Below, piece by piece: positions 24,512 through 32,758 of a stretch of DNA of 64,000 bases (the stretch's first letter is position 1; the number at the start of each line of letters is the position of its first letter). The stretch comes from Actinotalea caeni (GTDB lineage: Bacteria > Actinomycetota > Actinomycetes > Actinomycetales > Beutenbergiaceae), in assembly GCF_009733795.1 (NCBI RefSeq), contig NZ_WNXX01000003.1, forward strand, positions 1 to 64,000, read 5' to 3'. A model generated the notes under the pieces. The model saw only the letters and a program-made list of their open reading frames with translations. It did not search any database and was not told where the DNA came from. A program made the translations under genes and the position numbers.

Positions 24512-25348
24512 TCAGCGGCGCGGCTCCCAGGACATGCGCTTCTGCACCAGGTAGGCGGCGAGCACCGTCCACGCGAAGAGCACCAGCGCCGGCTGCGCCC
24601 CCGCGGCGAACGACTCGCGCAGCCCGACGGCGTCGCCGTCGGGCGCGATACCGGAGAGCCCGAGCGTCATCAGCTGGTTGACCGCTGCGAGCGGGGTGCG
24701 CTCCGCGACCGCGCACATCGCGTCGGGCATGAGGTCGAGCGGGAACGTCGAGCCCGACAGCAGCATCAGCGCGCCGAGCGGCAGCAGCGTGGTGATCTGG
24801 GCGGACTCCACCGTGCGGGTGACGATCGCGGTCGCCATGCCGAGGCCGGCGAGCGCGGTGAAACCGAGCACGAGCGCGAGCACGACGAGCACGGGGTTGC
24901 GCAGCGGCGGTGCCTCGACGAGCACCGCGACCGCGACCGCGCCGAGCACGACCTGGGCGAGGATCACCGCGAAGGCGGGGACCGACATCGCGACAAGCAC
25001 CTCGCCGCGGGTGAGCTCGCCGGTGGTCAGCCGCTTGAGCATGAGCTCCTCGCGGCGCGCGACCGCCGTCGTGCAGAGGTTGTAGTAGCCGGCGAACACG
25101 AGCGCGAACACCAGCAGCGTCCCGAGGAGCGTGGCCGCGACGGCGCCGCGCCCCTCGGCCGCGTCCGGCAGCAGGAAGGAGCTGACGGCCAGCACCGTGA
25201 GCGGCGCGAGCGCGAGCGCGTTGAACAGCGCGGTCCGGTTGCGGACCAGCAGGGTGAGCTCCAGGCGCGCGAGCGCCCAGACGCGTCGGGCGGGTGAGGG
25301 GCGCTGCTCGACCAGGTCGGGCCGAGCGGGGGCGGTGGTGGCGGACAT
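24512..25348 (-). CDS. ABC-2 type transporter permease
   Basis: A 278-residue exporter permease with six membrane segments (ALFNALALAPLTVLAVSSFL, TLLGTLLVFALVFAGYYNL, and four more). A cytoplasmic motif CTTAVARREELMLKRLTTGE follows segment two, as in ABC-2 drug, peptide and lipid exporters. The ATG lies five bases after GGAGG. It follows the ATPase gene after 64 bases. With the downstream DesKR-like pair this is the common arrangement in which the kinase monitors membrane state or the exporter itself. Confidence 0.88.
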   Translation of the reverse strand: MSATTAPARPDLVEQRPSPARRVWALARLELTLLVRNRTALFNALALAPLTVLAVSSFLLPDAAEGRGAVAATLLGTLLVFALVFAGYYNLCTTAVARREELMLKRLTTGELTRGEVLVAMSVPAFAVILAQVVLGAVAVAVLVEAPPLRNPVLVVLALVLGFTALAGLGMATAIVTRTVESAQITTLLPLGALMLLSGSTFPLDLMPDAMCAVAERTPLAAVNQLMTLGLSGIAPDGDAVGLRESFAAGAQPALVLFAWTVLAAYLVQKRMSWEPRR

Positions 25349-25412
25349 GGGGACCTCCGTGTCGGTGGTCGGGGTGCGGACGGGTACGAGGGGCCGGGTA
25401 CGAGGAGGCGGG

Positions 25413-26351
25413 TCAGGCGGCGGGATCCAGGGCGGCGGCGCCGTCGGCGGCGATGCTGAGGAACGCCTGCTCGAGCGAGGCGGCGCGGGCGTCGAGGTCT
25501 CCGAGGACGACGCCGGCGTCGCGCGCCCAGGCGAGCAGCGCGAACAGGTCCTCCTGCAGCTGCGGGGTCGTGACGACGTAGCGCGTCCCGGCCACGCCGC
25601 GCTCGCGCTCGGCGCTGCCGAGCAGCGGCGGCGGCGCGGGTGCGTCGGCCGGCAGCGTGAAGGTGATCCGGGCGGGCTCCCCCGCCACGATGTCGGCCAC
25701 GGTGCCCTCGCGCACCACGCGGCCCTCGTGCATGATCGCCAGCCGGTCCGAGAGCTCCTCGGCCTCCTCGAGGTAGTGCGTGGTGAGCACGACCGTGACG
25801 CCCTCGGCGAGCCGGGAGCGCACGATGCTCCACGCGTCGCGGCGGGACTCGGGGTCGAGGCCGGTCGTCGGCTCGTCGAGGAAGAGCACGTCGGGGCGGC
25901 CGAGCAGCGCGAGCGCGAGGTCCAGACGGCGGCGCTCGCCGCCGGACAGGCTCGACACCGCGACACCGGCCCGGTGCTCGAGCCCGACGGCGGCCAGCAC
26001 GTCCTCATCGCTGCGCCGGCTGAGCGTGGCCGCCCACATCCGGACCATCTCCCCGGCCCGGACGTCGGCCGGGAAGCCGGCCTCCTGCAGCATGATCCCG
26101 GTGCGCGCACGGACCGCGGCGCGGTCGGCGTAGGGGTCCTTGCCGAACACGCGCACCTCACCCGCGGACGCGGGCGCGAGACCCTCGACGACCTCGAGCA
26201 GCGACGTCTTGCCGGCGCCATTGGTCCCGAGCAGCGCGAACAGCTCGCCCTGGCCGATCGACAGGTCGACCCCGCGCACCGCCTCGTAGGGGGCGCCGGA
26301 GCCCCGGTAGGTGCGGCGGACACCGGTCGTGGTGATCACTGGTGCGTTCAT
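25413..26351 (-). CDS. ABC transporter ATP-binding protein (ABC-2 exporter)
   Basis: A 312-residue ATPase of the DrrA/CcmA type. Walker A is GTNGAGKTS (42-50), the signature is SLSGGERRR, Walker B LFLDEPTTGLD and the H-loop TTHYLEEAEEL; a C-terminal domain of about 90 residues follows, as in exporter ATPases. I place the start at the ATG in GGAGGCATG, although the ribosome-binding site is very close; a GTG at 26375 is the alternative. It energises the adjacent permease. A 16-bp palindrome (26430-26445) lies 78 bases upstream. Confidence 0.92.
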   Translation of the reverse strand: MNAPVITTTGVRRTYRGSGAPYEAVRGVDLSIGQGELFALLGTNGAGKTSLLEVVEGLAPASAGEVRVFGKDPYADRAAVRARTGIMLQEAGFPADVRAGEMVRMWAATLSRRSDEDVLAAVGLEHRAGVAVSSLSGGERRRLDLALALLGRPDVLFLDEPTTGLDPESRRDAWSIVRSRLAEGVTVVLTTHYLEEAEELSDRLAIMHEGRVVREGTVADIVAGEPARITFTLPADAPAPPPLLGSAERERGVAGTRYVVTTPQLQEDLFALLAWARDAGVVLGDLDARAASLEQAFLSIAADGAAALDPAA

Positions 26352-26429
26352 GCCTCCAGCGTCCCCCGCGGGCACGGCCGCGACCAGTGCGTCGGCTCAC
26401 CGGTCCGCGTGGGCCGCGCACGGGTGCCG

Positions 26430-26445
26430 CATGACGGATGTCATG
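26430..26445. promoter_or_regulatory. Palindrome CATGAC-GGAT-GTCATG, candidate response-regulator site
   Basis: Perfect 6-4-6 inverted repeat in the divergent gap between the ABC exporter and mannonate dehydratase. The TGAC half-sites resemble targets of DesR-type regulators (from memory), and a DesKR-like pair is encoded three genes downstream. Confidence 0.5.
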
Positions 26446-26538
26446 GCGGGTCGCCGCAGCGCCCGGGTCGTGGCACGGCACGCTACGGGTAGGCACCGCC
26501 CCACCCCGACCGACCCAGCCCACCGACCGAGGACACCG

Positions 26539-27552
26539 ATGAAGCTGACCGAGCTCGTCCAGAGCAGGCCCGACCCGTTGTGGACCCTGATGAAGCAGTG
26601 CGGTGTCGACGACGCCGTCGCGCTCCTCGACGGCGCCGAGCAGGAGACCCGGTGGCTGCGCGCCGCGGGCGCCCCGCCGCCGACGTTCACCGACGAGCGC
26701 CCGTGGGGCGAGCCGGCGATCCGCGCGCTCCAGGACCGGCTCGCCGACCACGGCCTGCGGATGGCGGCGATCGAGGACACCCCGCCCCTGGACGCCGTCC
26801 GGCTGGGACTGCCCGGCCGCGACGAGCAGATCTCCCACGTCATCGAGCAGGTGCGCGCGATGGGTCGGCTGGGCGTGCCGGTGCTCTGCTACAACTGGAT
26901 GGCCGTCACGTCCTGGGCGCGCACCGACGTCGCGGTGCGCATCCGCGGCGGTGCGCTGTCGACGGCGTACTCCCACGAGGGCGACGAGGCGTTGCCGCCG
27001 CTCGTCGAGCCGGGCAGCGTCACCGAGGAGCAGCTCTGGGACGGCCTCGCCTACTTCCTCGACGCCGTCGTGCCGGAGGCCGAGCAGGCAGGGGTGCGCC
27101 TGGCGCTGCACCCCGACGACCCGCCGCGCACCAGCAGCCGCGGCGTACCGCGGATCATCCGGTCGGTCGACGCCTTCCGGCGGGTGCTCGACCTGCACCC
27201 CTCGCCCGCGAACGCGATCACGCTCTGCCAGGGCAACGTCGCGCTGATGACCGACGACCTGCCGGCCGTCATCCGCGAGCTCGGTCGCCGCGACGCGATC
27301 GCCTTCGTGCACTTCCGGGACGTGCGAGGGACGGTCGACGACTTCGTCGAGACGTTCCACGACGACGGCCAGACCGACCTCGACGCGTGCGTCGAGGCCT
27401 ACGCCGAGGTCGGCTTCGACGGGCCGCTGCGCCCCGACCACGTCCCCACGATGGCCGACGAGGTCAACCACCGACCCGGGTACGCGACCCTGGGCCGACT
27501 CTTCGCGCTCGGCTACATCACGGCGCTGCGGCAGGTCCACTACGGCCGCTGA
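26539..27552 (+). CDS. uxuA: Mannonate dehydratase
   Basis: UxuA dehydrates D-mannonate to 2-keto-3-deoxygluconate in D-glucuronate breakdown. The 337-residue TIM-barrel protein shows the family's landmarks: LCYNWMAVTSWARTD near residue 115, RLALHPDDPP (metal ligand region), TLCQGNVALM and VHFRDVRGT in the C-terminal third, then LRPDHVPTM. The ATG follows a GAGGA-containing stretch. It stands alone; other glucuronate genes (uxaC, uxuB) are not in the window. It may supply the pathway for sugars brought in by the IclR-linked ABC system (inference). Confidence 0.9.
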   Translation: MKLTELVQSRPDPLWTLMKQCGVDDAVALLDGAEQETRWLRAAGAPPPTFTDERPWGEPAIRALQDRLADHGLRMAAIEDTPPLDAVRLGLPGRDEQISHVIEQVRAMGRLGVPVLCYNWMAVTSWARTDVAVRIRGGALSTAYSHEGDEALPPLVEPGSVTEEQLWDGLAYFLDAVVPEAEQAGVRLALHPDDPPRTSSRGVPRIIRSVDAFRRVLDLHPSPANAITLCQGNVALMTDDLPAVIRELGRRDAIAFVHFRDVRGTVDDFVETFHDDGQTDLDACVEAYAEVGFDGPLRPDHVPTMADEVNHRPGYATLGRLFALGYITALRQVHYGR

Positions 27553-27559
27553 GCGGCCG
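27543..27559 (+). terminator. Hairpin with the uxuA stop codon in its loop
   Basis: CGGCCGC-TGA-GCGGCCG: a perfect 7-bp GC-rich stem with the stop codon as the three-base loop. Confidence 0.4.
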
Positions 27560-27596
27560 CGGCGGACCTGCCCGCACCCTTCGGGGCGCCGGTCGG

Positions 27597-28892
27597 TCAG
27601 TCCTGCTCGCGCGTGACGACGTCGGGCCGCTCCTGCAGCCCCGGCAGCAGCCGCGCCAGCAGCAGCGTCGACAGCGCCGAGGTGTCGGTGCCGCCGGACG
27701 CGGCGTCGGTGCGCACGACGACCGGCCGGGGCGCGGACTCGGCGAGCATCGCGCCGACGTCGAGCCGGCGCCGGGCCAGCTCGTAGCCGAGCACCGCACG
27801 GTTGTCCCGGTAGGCGGTGGCCAGCTGCTCGCGGGCCTTGGCCTCGCCCTGCGCGGCGACGAGGTTGGTGCGCGCCTGCGTCTCGATCTCGTAGCGGATG
27901 CGCTGCGCCTCGGTCTCGCGCTCCTCGAGCATCTGCGCGACGTCCTGGCGGGCCTTGTTGAGCGCGGCGTTGACCTCGACGATCTTGGCGTCGCGGACCT
28001 TCTTGCTTCGCTCGATCTCCATGAGCAGGGTGTCGACGCGCCGCTTGCGGGCCAGCTCCCACTCCTTCTCGTACGCCACCAGCTCCTTGGCGACCCGCTC
28101 CCGGGTGGCCAGGTGCTCGCGGTAGTCCTCGGGCAGCTGCACGTCCGGGATGTTGCAGCCGATGATCTGCACGCCGTAGGGCGTCAGCTGCCGGTTGAGC
28201 AGGTCCTGCATGTCCTTGACGTCGGAGCCGCGCAGGTCGTAGGCGCGCTCGGTGCGCACCTGGCGGGACCGCTGCCGGATCGCGTCCTGCACCGAGTTCG
28301 AGAGCACGAGGTCGAAGTTGCCCGCGCCGATCGTCTGCACGAACCGGATCGCGTCGAGGATCCGGAACCGCAGGAAGAACTCGATCGACTTCAGCGGCAC
28401 GTTCTCGTGCGTGGGCGAGCTGAGCACCGGGGCCGAGTACGGGATCTCCGTCGTCACGTCGACGACGTAGGCCACCCGCTTCCACGGGTGCCACAGGTAG
28501 TGCCGCCCGGGTGACAGCCCCGGCCCGGTGATCGCGCCGAACGTCGTCAGCACGCCGACCGTGCCCTCCTCGATCTCGACGATCGAGGAGCGCCACCACC
28601 ACAGCGCCGCCAGCAGCACCAGCGCGACGCCGAGCCACAACGCCGCGGAGCCGAGACCGCCGTAGCCGCCGCCCATGAGGAAGACGGCGCTGGCGAGCGC
28701 CCACACCCCCAGCCAGACCAGCACCAGCCAGCGGGTGCCGCGGCTGTCGCGCGGGATGACGACGGGCACGAGCGCGCCCTGGTCGCCCCCGCGCAGCAGC
28801 GCCGCGACCTCGCCCCAGCCTGCGAGCGCCTCCTTGATCGAGCTCGTGCGCGCACCGCGCGTCGACTGCACCGGCACCGTCTGCTCAGCCAC
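27597..28892 (-). CDS. SPFH/band-7 domain membrane protein (second of a pair)
   Basis: A 431-residue stomatin/prohibitin-like protein. Two hydrophobic segments (54-76 and 80-100) anchor it. The SPFH domain (about 100-270) contains HYLWHPWKRVAYVVDVTTEI and continues into a charged coiled coil (270-370; VAKELVAYEKEWELARKRR). The GTG start lies six bases after AGGAGGTG and overlaps the stop of the first SPFH gene by eight bases. The coupling and parallel architecture suggest hetero-oligomeric rings in the membrane, as in HflK/HflC. No protease gene adjoins. Confidence 0.88.
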   Translation of the reverse strand: MAEQTVPVQSTRGARTSSIKEALAGWGEVAALLRGGDQGALVPVVIPRDSRGTRWLVLVWLGVWALASAVFLMGGGYGGLGSAALWLGVALVLLAALWWWRSSIVEIEEGTVGVLTTFGAITGPGLSPGRHYLWHPWKRVAYVVDVTTEIPYSAPVLSSPTHENVPLKSIEFFLRFRILDAIRFVQTIGAGNFDLVLSNSVQDAIRQRSRQVRTERAYDLRGSDVKDMQDLLNRQLTPYGVQIIGCNIPDVQLPEDYREHLATRERVAKELVAYEKEWELARKRRVDTLLMEIERSKKVRDAKIVEVNAALNKARQDVAQMLEERETEAQRIRYEIETQARTNLVAAQGEAKAREQLATAYRDNRAVLGYELARRRLDVGAMLAESAPRPVVVRTDAASGGTDTSALSTLLLARLLPGLQERPDVVTREQD

Positions 28893-30546
28893 GGTCCACC
28901 TCCTGGTCCTCGGCGCCACGCGCCACCTCGACGGCCGGCGGGGTGTCGACGGCGACCGAGCGACGGAGCTCCTCGACGCGGTCCGCGCCCGGCACGTCGT
29001 CGCTCTCGCGCGGGGTCACGATCTCCACCTGTGTCTCCTCCGGTGGCTCGAGCAGGTGCTCGATGCGGCTCTCCCGCTCGGCGACGCGCGCGGCGATCTC
29101 CTCGCGGCGCGCGGTGATCGCCGCCATGTCCTCCTCACTGAACAGCTGCCCGTCGGCGCCGCCGACCAGCTCGCGGGCGACCGCGAGGAAGTCGACGCCC
29201 TCGCCGTCCCCGCCGACCCGCACCATCTGCGGCAGCGACCCGGCCAGCGACTCCAGCTTGTCGAGCACGTCCTGCTGGTAGGTGTACTCGAGGATCTCCG
29301 GCGCGAGCGCCGCACTCGTCGCGCGGATGTCGAGCGCCTGCGCCTCCAGCAGCGCGGCGTTGGCGCGCGCCGTCGACTCCGACTCCACGAACCGCTGCCG
29401 CGCGAGCGCCTCGGCACGGTTGGTCTCCCGCTCCAGGGCGGTGTCCATCTGCGCCTGGTAGCGCGCGATGTCGGCCTGGATCGCCGAGAGCGTCTCGTTG
29501 AGCGAGGCGAGGTCCTTGTTGAGGTCGCCCTCGTTCTGCTCCTTGCGGAGGTTCAGCTCGTACTCGTAGGTGTAGGCCTCCTTGGCGACGCGCACCATCT
29601 CGGGCGCCGCGAGGTCCATCCGGTACTCCTGGCTCGCGGGCTCCGCGTGGGTGATGTTCGCCGTCGTCAGCTGCACCGCGGGCTGGAACTGGCTGTTGAG
29701 CTGTTCGAGCAGCCGCCCGGTGCTCTCGCCGACCAGGTCGTAGATGCCGGCCGCCTCCTGCTCGTAGATGAGCGACCGGGTGGTCTCCGAGATCGCGTTG
29801 TTGAGCTTGTCCTGGAAGCCCTGCACCGCGCCGAGCACGAACACGAACTCGCGCGCGTTGGTGATCTTGAACTGCAGGAACAGGTCGACGCTGGCCTGCA
29901 CGCCCGACTTGGTGGGTGCGTGCCGGATCGGCGCGTTGTACGGGTACTCGCGCGTGGTGTTGATGATGTAGGAGACCCGCTTCCACGGGTTGAGCAGCGT
30001 CACCAGGCCCGGCCCGACCTCGGCCTCGACCTTGCCGAAGCGCGAGATGAGCGCCCGGCAGCCCTCGGGCACCATCACCATGCCCTGGCGCCAGTACCGG
30101 TACCCGGCCAGCAGCACGACGAGCGCCCAGTAGTGCGGGCCGACGACGGCCCGGGCGACCGCGCCGTCGTCGACCCAGGCCAGCGTCACCCACCCGACGA
30201 CCCCGACGACGACCGCGAGGATGACCGGCAGCAGCCCGCGCAGTCGCCGCGACCGCGGCATCACCATCGGCGTGATCACGTGCACCGGCCCGGTCGGCCC
30301 CGCCTCGTAGTGCGAGCGCGAGAGCACCTCGGCGGCCTCGTCGATCGCGCACGTCACCGCGGCGATGCGGGTGCCGGCGGCGTTGCCCTCCGGGCGGGCG
30401 CCCGGGAAGTCGGAGGGGTCGAGGCCGAAGCCGCCGCCCGTCCGTGGGCCCTCGTCGCCCCCGAGCCCGAGCGCCTGGCCGACGGCGGCCCGCACCCCTT
30501 GGTCGTTGGCCACCGCTCGGGCGGCGTTCATCACCTGCTGGGTCAC
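28885..30546 (-). CDS. SPFH/band-7 domain membrane protein (first of a pair)
   Basis: A 553-residue SPFH protein. Residues 1-95 are soluble. Two hydrophobic stretches (104-124, 139-152) are followed by the SPFH domain (about 155-330) with LLNPWKRVSYIINTTREYPY and LFLQFKITNA. A long coiled coil (330-440) carries EQNEGDLNKDLASLNETL. The tail is acidic. I chose the GTG at 30546 because AGAGGAG lies about six bases upstream; an in-frame GTG at 30552 is too close to that site. Its stop overlaps the second SPFH gene. The pair is likely to build one membrane complex; function unknown. Confidence 0.88.
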   Translation of the reverse strand: MTQQVMNAARAVANDQGVRAAVGQALGLGGDEGPRTGGGFGLDPSDFPGARPEGNAAGTRIAAVTCAIDEAAEVLSRSHYEAGPTGPVHVITPMVMPRSRRLRGLLPVILAVVVGVVGWVTLAWVDDGAVARAVVGPHYWALVVLLAGYRYWRQGMVMVPEGCRALISRFGKVEAEVGPGLVTLLNPWKRVSYIINTTREYPYNAPIRHAPTKSGVQASVDLFLQFKITNAREFVFVLGAVQGFQDKLNNAISETTRSLIYEQEAAGIYDLVGESTGRLLEQLNSQFQPAVQLTTANITHAEPASQEYRMDLAAPEMVRVAKEAYTYEYELNLRKEQNEGDLNKDLASLNETLSAIQADIARYQAQMDTALERETNRAEALARQRFVESESTARANAALLEAQALDIRATSAALAPEILEYTYQQDVLDKLESLAGSLPQMVRVGGDGEGVDFLAVARELVGGADGQLFSEEDMAAITARREEIAARVAERESRIEHLLEPPEETQVEIVTPRESDDVPGADRVEELRRSVAVDTPPAVEVARGAEDQEVDRG

Positions 30547-30636
30547 CGGCACTCCTCTGCGTGGACGCGGACTCGCGGCTGCCTCGATCCTGGCAGACGG
30601 CCGCGCCGGTCCGCGGGTCGCGCGCAGGGCAGAACT

Positions 30637-30659
30637 GCCCCGTCGGCCGGCGACGGGGC
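30637..30659 (-). terminator. Hairpin terminator after murA
   Basis: Perfect 9-bp stem GCCCCGTCG / CGACGGGGC with a 5-base loop, 17 bases after the murA stop. A second small inverted repeat (GGGCAG-AA-CTGCCC, 30627-30640) overlaps its base. Confidence 0.6.
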
Positions 30660-30676
30660 GCCGGTGCGCCGTCCTG

Positions 30677-31990
30677 CTACGCCTGCTCGACCTTGGCGCC
30701 GAGCGCCTCGAGCTTGGCGGTGAAGCTCTCGTAGCCGCGGTTGATCAGCTCGATGCCGCGCACCCGCGAGGTGCCCTCGGCCGCCAGCGCGGCGATGAGG
30801 TGGCTGAAGCCGCCCCGCAGGTCCGGCACCTCGATGTCGGCGGCGCGCAGCGGCGTCGGGCCGGAGATGATCGCCGAGTGGAAGAAGTTCTTCTGCCCGA
30901 ACCGGCACGTGAGCCCGCCGAGGCACTCGCGGTAGACCTGGATCGTCGCGCCCATCTCGGTGAGCGCCTCGGTGAACCCGAACCGGTTCTCGTAGACGGT
31001 CTCGTGGACGATCGACAGCCCGGACGCCTGCGTCAGCGCGACAACGAGCGGCTGCTGCCAGTCGGTCATGAAGCCGGGGTGGACGTCGGTCTCCAGCGCG
31101 ATCGCGTGCAGCGGCGTGCCGGGGTGCCGGAACCGGATGCCCGCGTCGTCGATCGTGAAGTCGCCGCCGACCTTGCGGTAGATGTTGAGGAACGTGACCA
31201 TGTCGGCCTGCCGCGCGCCGCGCACGTAGATGTCGCCGCGGGTCGCCAGCGCCGCCGACGCCCACGACGCCGCCTCGATGCGGTCCGGCAGCGCGGTGAA
31301 CGTGTAGCCCTCGAGGCGATCGACGCCCTCGACGCGGATCACGCGGTCGGTGTCGACCGAGATGATCGCGCCCATCCGCTGCAGCACGGCGACGAGGTCC
31401 ATGATCTCGGGCTCGATCGCCGCGTTGCGCAGCTCGGTCTTGCCGCGCGCCTGCACCGCGGTGAGGAGCAGCTGCTCGGTCGCGCCGACGCTGGGGTACG
31501 GCAGCGACACCTGGGTGCCCACCAGCCCGCGCGGCGCCGTGATCCGGATGCCGGAGGCGAGCTTGTCGACCTTCGCGCCGAACTCGCGCAGGATCGTCAG
31601 GTGGTAGTCGATCGGCCGGTCGCCGATGTGGCAGCCGCCCAGGTCGGGGATGAACGCCTCGCCGAGCCGGTGCAGCAGCGGCCCGCACAGCAGGATCGGG
31701 ATGCGCGAGGACCCGGCGTGGGCGTCGATGTCGGCGCGGTGCGCCGTCTCGACGTTGCTGGGGTCCATGTCGACCACACCGGTCTCGGGGTCCCAGGACA
31801 CGTTGACGCCGTGCAGCCGCAGCAGCTCGGAGACGACGTGCACGTCCTTGATCTGCGGCACGTTGCGCAGCTGGCTCGGGCTGTGTCCCAGGACCGCCGC
31901 GACCATCGCCTTGGAGACGAAGTTCTTCGCGCCCCGCACGGTGATCTCACCGGTCAGCGGGGTGCCGCCGTGCACCACCAGCTCAGCCAT
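30677..31990 (-). CDS. murA: UDP-N-acetylglucosamine 1-carboxyvinyltransferase
   Basis: MurA transfers enolpyruvate from PEP to UDP-GlcNAc, the first committed step of peptidoglycan synthesis and the fosfomycin target. The 437-residue protein begins TPLTGEITVRGAKNFVSKAM and carries the catalytic loop GGCHIGDRPIDYH with the active-site cysteine present (aspartate in naturally resistant species). Later motifs include LTAVQARGKTELRNAAIEPE and TDWQQPLVVALTQA. The ATG is chosen because homology-like sequence begins there. TAGGCT at 32050-32055 is a good -10 candidate. Confidence 0.96.
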   Translation of the reverse strand: MAELVVHGGTPLTGEITVRGAKNFVSKAMVAAVLGHSPSQLRNVPQIKDVHVVSELLRLHGVNVSWDPETGVVDMDPSNVETAHRADIDAHAGSSRIPILLCGPLLHRLGEAFIPDLGGCHIGDRPIDYHLTILREFGAKVDKLASGIRITAPRGLVGTQVSLPYPSVGATEQLLLTAVQARGKTELRNAAIEPEIMDLVAVLQRMGAIISVDTDRVIRVEGVDRLEGYTFTALPDRIEAASWASAALATRGDIYVRGARQADMVTFLNIYRKVGGDFTIDDAGIRFRHPGTPLHAIALETDVHPGFMTDWQQPLVVALTQASGLSIVHETVYENRFGFTEALTEMGATIQVYRECLGGLTCRFGQKNFFHSAIISGPTPLRAADIEVPDLRGGFSHLIAALAAEGTSRVRGIELINRGYESFTAKLEALGAKVEQA

Positions 31991-32049
31991 GGGCAGTCGT
32001 CCGTTCGTCCGTGGTCCGGGTCGACCCTGCACGCGGCACGGGTCGGCTC

Positions 32050-32055
32050 AGCCTA
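32050..32055 (-). promoter_or_regulatory. Candidate -10 element (TAGGCT) for murA
   Basis: TANNNT match 59 bases before the murA ATG, just after the leuD stop. No convincing -35. Confidence 0.3.
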
Positions 32056-32067
32056 CGTCGTCGGACG

Positions 32068-32730
32068 TCAGCGCGAGACGGGCTGGATGGGCAGCGCGAT
32101 CGGGCGCGCCGCCCTCACCTCCACGGTCGGCAGGTGCTTGGCGGGCAGCGTCGTCGGCTTGTAGCTCGGCCGGGACCGCTCGAACTCCGCGATGTCCTCC
32201 TCGTGGCCGAGGGTGAGCCCGATGTCGTCGAGGCCCTCCATGAGGCGCCAGCGGGTGTAGTCGTCCACCTGGAACGGCGCGACGACGTCACCGCAGGTGA
32301 CGGTCCGGCTCTCGAGGTCGACGGTCACCTCGGTGCCCGGCGCGCTCTCCAGCACCTTCCAGATCAGCTCGATGTCCTCCTGGGCGAGCTGGGCGGCGAG
32401 CAGACCCTGCTTGCCGGAGTTGCCGCGGAAGATGTCGGCGAACCGGGCGGACAGCACGGCGCGGAAGCCGTAGTCCTTGAGCGCCCACACCGCGTGCTCG
32501 CGCGAGGAGCCGGTGCCGAAGTCCGGGCCGGCGACCAGCACCGAGCCGGAGCGGTAGGCGTCCTGGTTGAGGACGAAGTCCGGGTCGCCGCGCCAGGCGG
32601 CGAACAGCGCGTCCTCGAACCCGGTGCGGGTGACCCGCTTGAGGTAGACGGCGGGGATGATCTGGTCGGTGTCGACGTTGCTGCGGCGCAGCGGGACCCC
32701 GACGCCGGTGTGGGTGGTGAACTTCTCCAT
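32068..32730 (-). CDS. leuD: 3-isopropylmalate dehydratase small subunit
   Basis: LeuD pairs with LeuC to isomerise 2-isopropylmalate to 3-isopropylmalate in leucine synthesis. The 220-residue protein has [17 protein letters not shown] near residue 15-30, [16 protein letters not shown] and [20 protein letters not shown], the swivel-domain residues that bind the substrate. The ATG is seven bases after AGGAGA. It lies 28 bases after leuC. Confidence 0.97.
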   Translation of the reverse strand: MEKFTTHTGVGVPLRRSNVDTDQIIPAVYLKRVTRTGFEDALFAAWRGDPDFVLNQDAYRSGSVLVAGPDFGTGSSREHAVWALKDYGFRAVLSARFADIFRGNSGKQGLLAAQLAQEDIELIWKVLESAPGTEVTVDLESRTVTCGDVVAPFQVDDYTRWRLMEGLDDIGLTLGHEEDIAEFERSRPSYKPTTLPAKHLPTVEVRAARPIALPIQPVSR

Positions 32731-32758
32731 GGTGGTTCTCCTGCGTGGCTTCGGGGGC

